The notes under the pieces were generated by a model, which saw only the letters and a list, made by a program, of their open reading frames with translations, searched no databases and was not told the DNA's origin. This document shows, piece by piece, positions 6,895 to 12,482 of a stretch of 14,647 nucleotides of DNA. How positions within the stretch are numbered: the stretch's first letter is position 1; each line of letters starts with the position of its first letter. Origin of the DNA: Proteobacteria bacterium UBA6492 (GTDB lineage Bacteria; Pseudomonadota; Gammaproteobacteria; UBA6429; Thiohalophilaceae); assembly GCA_002436485.1 (NCBI GenBank), contig DJMK01000021.1:1-14647 (forward strand), written 5' to 3'. Position numbers and translations under genes: made by a program.

Positions 6895-8637
6895 TTACAA
6901 CCGAACAGCTATGGGGCGTTGAATAATCTCAAAATTAAACTGAGTGAACGAGCGAGTTGACAGCATCACCCTGGTCAAACGTATATGAAAAAGTCGTTGA
7001 CCCATATTGACCACCAGGCAGGTCCCTACATCGTAAAGTAAAGCTGGCACAATGATACTGCGCGTCTGTTGTATGGAAGTTTGTTTTGGGATTAACAGGC
7101 TGCGAAAGTAATCTGTGCCATAACCTAGACCCTTGATGGCCTTAACGCCTACCGCGATGCCACCATTTGCCATGTTCATGATGCCAATATCGACATTAGC
7201 ATCGGATGCATCATTACCCTGTTTCAACCAGCGTATTACGCCGACTTGCCAACGACGTTTTCGCCTGTTTGTTATACGGTATGCCACGAGTTCACCAACA
7301 CGGACATCCATATTGTCTGCCGGATTTTCCAGCTTGAGAGCGACGCCCAGCGGACTGATATTACGTTGCCACCATGGATTAAGATGGTATTGCTGAAAAC
7401 CATGCCTGCGATCTTTTTGCAAGGCCTCACGGTACGCAGTAGCAAACAGGCTGCGTGCCTCTTTCTTGTCTGAACTCTTGTCAGTCGACAGTTTTAATTC
7501 GTTAACTTCTGGTGTGAAAATAGCGCCATTTGATATGAAATGGTGACAGGCATTCAGTCCTGAAGCCAGTTCAATATCCCCATCCAGTTCAAAGCGTCTG
7601 GTCTTGCGCACCAGTGAGGCATTCCAGGCATCAGCAAGACGCAGCAGCATGTCTCTTTGTTGGCGCTCTACCAGCGAAACCGCATCGAGCTCCGCCATGG
7701 CAACGTTATTCCGCAACAGGCGTTGCAGGTGATTATCCAGCTGTGCCTTGACGTTATTAATGTCAATCATTCTTGCATCATTTGCAGACCATTCCATGTC
7801 GCGCGTGATATATCGCGGCCCGTCATCCGCATTCAGGTCAATAACAAATTCACCCTGGGTGACTATCTCGTGAAACGGTTCAATCTGGCAACTCTGTACC
7901 GAAGCGGCTACCAGGCGAAAGATATCCATGGCTTCATACTGCATCAGGTGATAGGGCTCGGCGAGCGCCAGTAACAGGATGCGTTTATAGACAGTATCAA
8001 TGGTGGGATACACCGGTAATGGTGTATCAGGACACGCGTCATCAATGGTGTTTTGCAGAAAGTTTTTTGTCTCGGCAAACTGGTAAAGCTGGTTGATGTC
8101 AGACCAGACATGCCTCGGTTGCGGTTGATAAAGACAATAAGCATCGACAAGGCGTTGGCCCAGGTAGGTCATGGCTAGATAGATCGCTTCCTGCAGTAAA
8201 AGGTTATCAAGTTCTTTGAGGCGCGTATGCAGTACCAGTTCACTGACTGCCACTTTGTAGCCGGTTGCCATGCCCTCAAGAATGGCCTGTAGCAAACTCG
8301 CGTTGTACTGGTTCTTGTAGTCCAGCGGAATAATTGCCTGGCGCAGCCCCTGTCGCATCGCATCCAGTAACTCAGCAGTCACCGCACGCAGGGCATTATG
8401 CAGGTTTAACCTTTCCTGGGGTGGATACTGGGCACTGTTGAGAGACTTCAGTTGGTTTAACAGCTGATGGGCTGCAACGGTGGTATTGCCAATGGGTAAT
8501 TCTGCAGCCCATTGTTCTAGCTGCCGAGGCTGCAGATAGGGGTTGGGACGCTGGCTAAGGTCCTGAGTGGGTATGTTTAGCCTTGGTAATAGCCTGCGAT
8601 CCCCGTTCAAGGGGACTGGGGTGGTGCTTTTATCCAT
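6895..8637 (-). CDS. Large protein with C-terminal PilZ domain, probable c-di-GMP effector
   Basis: A 580-aa cytoplasmic protein. The N-terminal 400 residues are mostly helical and include YLQPRQLEQWAAELPIGN, a feature I associate with a gammaproteobacterial group of large PilZ proteins. The C-terminal part, about residues 405-530, looks like PilZ. N426-I-S428-P-L-G431 matches the (D/N)xSxxG c-di-GMP motif, followed by GELVAYRI and by RRWQVGVIRW with a later VDIGIM strand. The partner RxxxR motif is not obvious before it (only KDRRHG is near), so binding strength is uncertain. No signal peptide or membrane helix is seen. A modest AGGGG lies about 9 nt before the ATG. The gene is divergent from the PhnD-like gene and ends 3 nt from the DUF255 stop. 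The PilZ call is moderate; cellular function is unknown. Confidence 0.65.
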   Translation of the reverse strand: MDKSTTPVPLNGDRRLLPRLNIPTQDLSQRPNPYLQPRQLEQWAAELPIGNTTVAAHQLLNQLKSLNSAQYPPQERLNLHNALRAVTAELLDAMRQGLRQAIIPLDYKNQYNASLLQAILEGMATGYKVAVSELVLHTRLKELDNLLLQEAIYLAMTYLGQRLVDAYCLYQPQPRHVWSDINQLYQFAETKNFLQNTIDDACPDTPLPVYPTIDTVYKRILLLALAEPYHLMQYEAMDIFRLVAASVQSCQIEPFHEIVTQGEFVIDLNADDGPRYITRDMEWSANDARMIDINNVKAQLDNHLQRLLRNNVAMAELDAVSLVERQQRDMLLRLADAWNASLVRKTRRFELDGDIELASGLNACHHFISNGAIFTPEVNELKLSTDKSSDKKEARSLFATAYREALQKDRRHGFQQYHLNPWWQRNISPLGVALKLENPADNMDVRVGELVAYRITNRRKRRWQVGVIRWLKQGNDASDANVDIGIMNMANGGIAVGVKAIKGLGYGTDYFRSLLIPKQTSIQQTRSIIVPALLYDVGTCLVVNMGQRLFHIRLTRVMLSTRSFTQFNFEIIQRPIAVRL

Positions 8638-8905
8638 GGCTGTCCAATAACCCCTGCAAATGGTGTATCAATATAAGTTAGCTTTTACTGGTGATTTTGC
8701 AACCAAAATATTGATTTTTATGCAATTTTTAGCGTTACAGGCTCGTTAATAACGTACTTATCCGCTATGCTAAATTAAATCAGATAATCCAAAACAGCAC
8801 TAAAGTAGTGGGTTATATAAGTCGATATTTAAAGATCTGGAAGCCAGGATTTCTCATTTTGGCATCCACTATAACTATAAGTAATAGATCGTTAAGGAGT
8901 ATGGT
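8638..8905. promoter_or_regulatory. Divergent region with structured leader of the PhnD-like gene
   Basis: This 268-nt region between divergent genes must contain both promoters. CGTTA/TAACG (8744-8754) forms a short dyad. CACTA/TAGTG (8798-8802 and 8806-8810) is a tight hairpin, further supported by ATAATCC/GGTTAT flanks. Downstream, TGGA-A-GCCA (8838-8846) pairs with TGGC-A-TCCA (8860-8868), with one A-A mismatch and a 13-nt loop. CTGG/CCAG (8837-8840 and 8844-8847) is a competing small hairpin. The translation signal AAGGAGT (8894-8900) follows, 5 nt before the ATG at 8906. No known riboswitch consensus was recognised. Confidence 0.4.
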
Positions 8906-9745
8906 ATGAGACATTCGGCCCTAAAAGGGCTTGCGCTAATCTTGAGCGGTCTGTTCCTGGCTGCCAATATTGCGTTTGCCAAGGATTTGATTTTAACATC
9001 GCCACCCCGCGAAAAGCCTGAAGCAGGCAAGAAACTATATGGCCCAATCGCTGATCATTTGAGCAAGTTATTGGGTAAAAAAGTGGTTTACCAGCACCCG
9101 GGTAACTGGCTGAATTACCAGCGTGATATGCGCACTGACAAGTACGATATCGTGTTTGATGGTCCGCATTTTATCGCCTGGCGCATTCAGCACCTTGGGC
9201 ATGAAACACTGGTGCGTTTGCCGGGAACCCTGAATTTTTACCTGTTGGCCAAGACCGATGACTCAGCAATACAGACAACAGAAGATTTAATCGCCAAAAA
9301 GATTTGTGGTATTCCACCACCGAACCTGTCAACCATGTCTGTGATCAATGCTTACCCCAACCCGGTGCGCCAGCCTGTTATTAATGGTGTGCGCGGAGGC
9401 ATGGGTGCGGTATTTAAAACTTTCATGAGCAGCGACGAGTGTCGGGGTGGTATTGTACGTGATACTTTCTTCAAGAAGAAAGTAAAGGATGCAGACAAGA
9501 AAAAAGTCAGAATCATTCATCGTCCACCGCCATTGCCAAACCAGGCACTCTCGGTCAGCAAACGTGTGGATCGTCGCGAGAAGAATCTTATTATACAGTC
9601 TCTGACGCTGGGTGACGGCGTTAAGTCAGCACAGGCCACAGTAAGTCGCTTTGGAGGTAAAAAGACCAAGGCCTTCATTCCTGCGAACAATGATGACTAT
9701 AAGGGTCATAACGTATTGCTGGAAGGCGTGATCTTCGGCTGGTAA
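8906..9745 (+). CDS. PhnD-like periplasmic substrate-binding protein
   Basis: A 279-aa periplasmic binding protein of the phosphate/phosphite/phosphonate (PhnD, SBP type 2) family. Residues 1-25 are a signal peptide (cleavage after AFA). Family features are GKKLYGPIADHLSKLLGKKV, the YDIVFDGPHFIAWRI strand-helix and the hinge-region TTEDLIAKKICGIPPPN. Two cysteines, in ICGIPP and SDECRGG, could form a disulfide. A typical transporter operon would add an ATPase and permeases. Here the gene is followed by a strong terminator and then an unrelated riboswitch and receptor gene, so the protein is an orphan. It may serve a remote transporter or act in sensing. AAGGAGT 5 nt upstream supports the start. 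Fold assignment is firm; the ligand is unknown, and phosphonate should not be assumed. Confidence 0.85.
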   Translation: MRHSALKGLALILSGLFLAANIAFAKDLILTSPPREKPEAGKKLYGPIADHLSKLLGKKVVYQHPGNWLNYQRDMRTDKYDIVFDGPHFIAWRIQHLGHETLVRLPGTLNFYLLAKTDDSAIQTTEDLIAKKICGIPPPNLSTMSVINAYPNPVRQPVINGVRGGMGAVFKTFMSSDECRGGIVRDTFFKKKVKDADKKKVRIIHRPPPLPNQALSVSKRVDRREKNLIIQSLTLGDGVKSAQATVSRFGGKKTKAFIPANNDDYKGHNVLLEGVIFGW

Positions 9746-9767
9746 CAAAACCATGCGTATGACTTTT

Positions 9768-9793
9768 AAAGCCGGCGTAACGCCGGCTTTTTT
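9768..9793 (+). terminator. Intrinsic terminator after the PhnD-like gene
   Basis: AAAGCCGGCG (9768-9777) and CGCCGGCTTT (9781-9790) form a perfect 10-bp stem around the loop TAA, followed by further T residues. It lies 22 nt after the stop codon. It isolates the PhnD-like gene from the cobalamin riboswitch that begins about 95 nt later. Confidence 0.93.
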
Positions 9794-9886
9794 ATTGATT
9801 AGAAAGAACAAAACTTTTGTCAATAGAGAGCCTGAAGAAATAACACTTGATATGACATTAAAGCTTGAGTTCTAATTGGCATACAG

Positions 9887-10086
9887 TTTCAGGTGTCCGA
9901 ATGACAGTCGTCTGCAGGATGAAACGGGAAGCCGGTGCGTTAAAGTTTTATATACTTCATAACAATCCCGGCACTGCCCCCGCAACGGTAAACGAGTTGC
10001 GATGGATATCGAGCCACTGCGCTGATGCGTGGGAAGGTAATCCATCAGGAGTTATTCCGCTCGTGAGTCCGGAGACCGGCCTGGAA
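9887..10086 (+). ncRNA. Cobalamin (B12) riboswitch upstream of btuB
   Basis: The 200-nt element carries the conserved cobalamin-riboswitch blocks in order: CAGGTG at 9890-9895, GGGAAGCCGGTG at 9926-9937, GCCCCCGCAACGGTAA at 9976-9991, GAGCCACTG at 10011-10019, GGGAAGG at 10031-10037 and the B12 box AGTCCGGAGACCGGCCTGG at 10066-10084. The closing stem P1 is visible: TTTCAGG (9887-9893) pairs with CCTGGAA (10080-10086) with a single T-G wobble. P5 is a GTTA/TAAC stem with an AU-rich loop around 9948-9954. Adenosylcobalamin-type ligands would repress the receptor gene 131 nt downstream. No terminator hairpin with a T run is seen between aptamer and gene, so control is probably at translation. 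Confidence 0.95.
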
Positions 10087-10097
10087 CCAGCGGTAGG

Positions 10098-10116
10098 GTA
10101 TTACGGAGGGTAATAC
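10098..10116 (+). promoter_or_regulatory. Hairpin with GGAGG in its loop, downstream of the riboswitch
   Basis: GTATTAC (10098-10104) and GTAATAC (10110-10116) form a perfect 7-bp stem whose 5-nt loop is GGAGG, a consensus Shine-Dalgarno sequence. It begins 12 nt after the aptamer and has no T run, so it is not a terminator. The loop sequence would serve the short reading frame starting with GTG at 10121. It could be the expression platform or an L13-like element of the riboswitch. Confidence 0.5.
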
Positions 10117-10120
10117 TGCA

Positions 10121-10180
10121 GTGAAGATAAAAAGAGTGTCTTTACCTGTTTCTGTTTTCCTTCGAATGACCCTCGACTAA
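10121..10180 (+). CDS. Possible 19-codon leader peptide between riboswitch and btuB
   Basis: GTG at 10121 opens a reading frame of 19 codons (VKIKRVSLPVSVFLRMTLD, read with initiator Met) ending in TAA at 10178-10180. A consensus GGAGG lies 11 nt upstream, in the loop of the 10098-10116 hairpin. The basic start and hydrophobic middle resemble the beginning of a signal peptide, so it could be a translated regulatory leader or the relic of a former gene start. Its last codons, 10169-10177, are the arm that can pair with the btuB Shine-Dalgarno region. Existence as a translated peptide is an inference from the signal and position. Confidence 0.3.
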   Translation: MKIKRVSLPVSVFLRMTLD

Positions 10181-10213
10181 TTATAATAACACGCGGGTGT
10201 GCGTCGAAAGGGT
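10169..10213 (+). promoter_or_regulatory. Shine-Dalgarno-sequestering stem before btuB
   Basis: ACCCTCGAC (10169-10177) is complementary to GTCGA (10203-10207) plus GGGT (10210-10213), giving 9 base pairs with a 2-nt AA bulge. The right arm holds the AAAGGG (10207-10212) that serves as ribosome-binding site for the ATG at 10218. The loop contains a smaller ACAC/GTGT hairpin (10189-10192 with 10197-10200). Such a stem would hide the btuB start unless opened, for example by a ribosome finishing the leader frame at 10178-10180. Confidence 0.45.
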
Positions 10214-10217
10214 TGCT

Positions 10218-12161
10218 ATGTCTTTAACATCAAAGAAAATAACAATATCGAGTCTATTAGTTTTCATCTCTGTAGCTGCTTTAGCAGAAGAACCTGCACC
10301 AATCATTGTCAGCGCAACACGTTCGTTGCAAAGTGAGGTTACAACGCCGGCAAGTATCACGATCATTTCACGCGAAGACATCGAACTATCGGGTGCGCGA
10401 CATATCAGTGAAGTACTGCGAACACAGGCGGGAGTTCAGCTGCGTGATTTATACGGTGATGGCTCACGCACTACAATTAGTATGCGCGGTTTCTCCGGTG
10501 GGAACGCGGCAGCCAACTCACTGGTGCTGGTCGATGGTCGGCGACTAAATAATGCTGATCTGGCTGGACCTGCGCTTAACAGCATCAGCCTGAAAGATGT
10601 AGAACGCATTGAAATCATTCAGGGTAGCGCCGGTACCCTGTTTGGTGATCAGGCCGTTGGTGGCGTCATCAATATCATCACCAGCACCAGTGAAGAGCAG
10701 CGTGCAGATGTTGAAGCAGGAATTGGTAGCTACAACAAGAAGCGTGTTAATGCGCAGCTTGCGAATGCAATCACTGATAATGTCAGTTACCGTGTCAGTG
10801 TCGAAGCGCTGAACAGTGATAATTATCGTGAACACAATGAACAGGAGTATGTTAATGGTTTTGCGCGCCTGGATTACAAACAGGACAAGGGCAAGTGGTT
10901 TTTTGAATTACAGTCTGTTGATGAGGAACTCGAATTACCGGGAGCATTAACGGCTGCAGAGGTTGAGGCCGACCCGCGACAGGCCAATCCGTTTTTTCCT
11001 GATGACTTTAACAAGACCCAAACCAATATAGCACGGGTGGGGGTCAGGCAACGCATCACACCAAATATGCAGCTTGAGGCTGAGTTATCACAACGTAAAG
11101 AAGATATCGATGGAATCGGTTTTGCTACCGCTTTTTCTCAGGAAAGGCAAAGCCAGGGCTTTACGCCAAGACTGGTCACCAACTGGTCCACCGCGCAAGG
11201 CGAAGCATTGTTAACAGTCGGTCTCGATTATGAAGACAATGATTATATCTATGATTCATCAGTTGCCTTCATCAGCGATGTGAACGCCACACAGCAAAAC
11301 TGGGCACTGTATACACAACTTGTATACCCACTCACTGAAACACTTTCTACAACGATTGGTGCGCGCTATGCAGAAGTTGAAAATCATATTGTTGACTCAA
11401 CCGCATTCCCGGCCGGGTTTGACAAGAACGATGATATTCAGGTCGGTGAGATTGGCCTGAGCTGGCAGTACACCAACCAGCTTCGACTTTTTACCCGGCT
11501 GGATGAAAACTACCGCTTCGCAAAAATTGATGAACAGACTTATACCTCCCCCGGTGTGCAAGGTCTCGAAACCCAGACGGGTACGTCGTACGAAGTGGGT
11601 GCCGAGTGGCGAGCCAGCAACTACAGCGCAAAAGTACTCGCCTACCGACTGGACCTTGATAACGAAATAGATTTTGATAGCACGGCACCAGGGCCTGGCG
11701 CCTTTCCCGGTGCCAATATCAATTTACCGCCGACACGACGCGAAGGCGTTATCATTGAAGGCAAAACACGACTGAACGACAAGCTGAGTCTGTCAGGCCA
11801 GGTGACGTATATCGATGCCACCATTACCGGCGGTTCGTTTACCGGTAATACCATACCTTTTGTTGCCGAGCATGAGGCCACCCTGTCCTTGAGTTATAAA
11901 CAAACACCGTCACTTAGCTGGTATGTTGAAGGGCATTATATTGGCGAGCGTTACCAGGACAGTGACTATGACAACAGCCTGAACAAGTTGCCGGGTTTCA
12001 CAGTGTTTAACTTACATCTGCAGTACGCAGCGAGTTCATGGAATAGCGGTATTCGGGTTAATAATATCTTCGATAAAGCATACGTTGGGTACGCGACCTT
12101 TGACTCCTATTATCCCGCACCTGGCATTAATGCCGAGCTATATGCCGCTTATCGTTTCTGA
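10218..12161 (+). CDS. btuB: TonB-dependent outer-membrane cobalamin receptor (BtuB-type)
   Basis: A 22-strand beta-barrel receptor that imports vitamin B12 across the outer membrane using TonB energy. The 647-aa product has a signal peptide (residues 1-23, cleavage after ALA), then a TonB box region PAPIIVSATRS. The plug domain contains ISMRGFSGG, VLVDGRRLNN and VERIEIIQGSAGTLFGDQAVGGVINIIT. The barrel ends with aromatic Phe after AAYR, as expected for outer-membrane insertion. E. coli BtuB is 614 aa, so the length fits. The ATG at 10218 is chosen because AAAGGG lies 5 nt upstream and the signal peptide follows directly; an in-frame GTG at 10197 is an alternative. The upstream cobalamin riboswitch supports the substrate. 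Corrinoid uptake is thus well supported, though the precise corrinoid is unknown. Confidence 0.92.
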   Translation: MSLTSKKITISSLLVFISVAALAEEPAPIIVSATRSLQSEVTTPASITIISREDIELSGARHISEVLRTQAGVQLRDLYGDGSRTTISMRGFSGGNAAANSLVLVDGRRLNNADLAGPALNSISLKDVERIEIIQGSAGTLFGDQAVGGVINIITSTSEEQRADVEAGIGSYNKKRVNAQLANAITDNVSYRVSVEALNSDNYREHNEQEYVNGFARLDYKQDKGKWFFELQSVDEELELPGALTAAEVEADPRQANPFFPDDFNKTQTNIARVGVRQRITPNMQLEAELSQRKEDIDGIGFATAFSQERQSQGFTPRLVTNWSTAQGEALLTVGLDYEDNDYIYDSSVAFISDVNATQQNWALYTQLVYPLTETLSTTIGARYAEVENHIVDSTAFPAGFDKNDDIQVGEIGLSWQYTNQLRLFTRLDENYRFAKIDEQTYTSPGVQGLETQTGTSYEVGAEWRASNYSAKVLAYRLDLDNEIDFDSTAPGPGAFPGANINLPPTRREGVIIEGKTRLNDKLSLSGQVTYIDATITGGSFTGNTIPFVAEHEATLSLSYKQTPSLSWYVEGHYIGERYQDSDYDNSLNKLPGFTVFNLHLQYAASSWNSGIRVNNIFDKAYVGYATFDSYYPAPGINAELYAAYRF

Positions 12162-12482
12162 ACCAGCGGCAGGCCATAACACCAGGCGGGCATGTTGGCA
12201 TGTAGCAACTTACCGGCGTTAAACACCTATAACTTTATTTAATATAAGGTTAATTATCCGGTTCATGAATTTGAATCAGGATAATTTCGCTATGCCGGTT
12301 GACCAGTTTGTATAACCAGTTAGTACCATTCATATTATTCGCGGGATTCGTTGACAAATTACGTCTATTGTATAAATTCTGTTAAAATTGTAAGTTCAAG
12401 CTTGTTAACAGGGTTAAAAGCTTGAAACAAAAGTAAGGTTATAAAAACAGTATTGTTCCAGCAGTAAGGTATCAGCTAAGTC
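12162..12482. promoter_or_regulatory. Intergenic region with two dyads and a weak promoter-like motif
   Basis: No gene is seen in these 321 nt. AATTATCC (12252-12259) and GGATAATT (12279-12286) form a perfect 8-bp inverted repeat with a 19-nt spacer; no T run follows, so it is not a clear terminator for btuB. TTGACA at 12351-12356 is followed by ATAAAT at 12372-12377, preceded by TGT in extended -10 fashion; the 15-nt spacer is short. TTCAAGCTT (12395-12403) and AAGCTTGAA (12418-12426) form a perfect 9-bp inverted repeat with a 14-nt spacer, lying in the probable leader of the next gene. Confidence 0.4.

Noticed and set aside
7657..7974. A 105-codon open frame on the plus strand inside the PilZ gene
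   Set aside because: It is antisense to a long coding region and shows no recognisable domain or start signal.
9768..9793. The hairpin as a REP-like or mobile-element end
   Set aside because: Its position 22 nt after a stop codon, perfect GC-rich stem and T tail are fully explained by an intrinsic terminator. No second copy was noticed in the window.
9865..10113. An 82-codon open frame across the leader of btuB
   Set aside because: It lies almost wholly on the cobalamin riboswitch, whose conserved blocks and closing stem fully explain the sequence. It has no convincing start signal.
10197..10217. GTG start for btuB at 10197
   Set aside because: The ATG at 10218 has AAAGGG 5 nt upstream and begins the signal peptide directly. 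The GTG has no ribosome-binding site and lies in a small ACAC/GTGT hairpin. It is kept only as an alternative.
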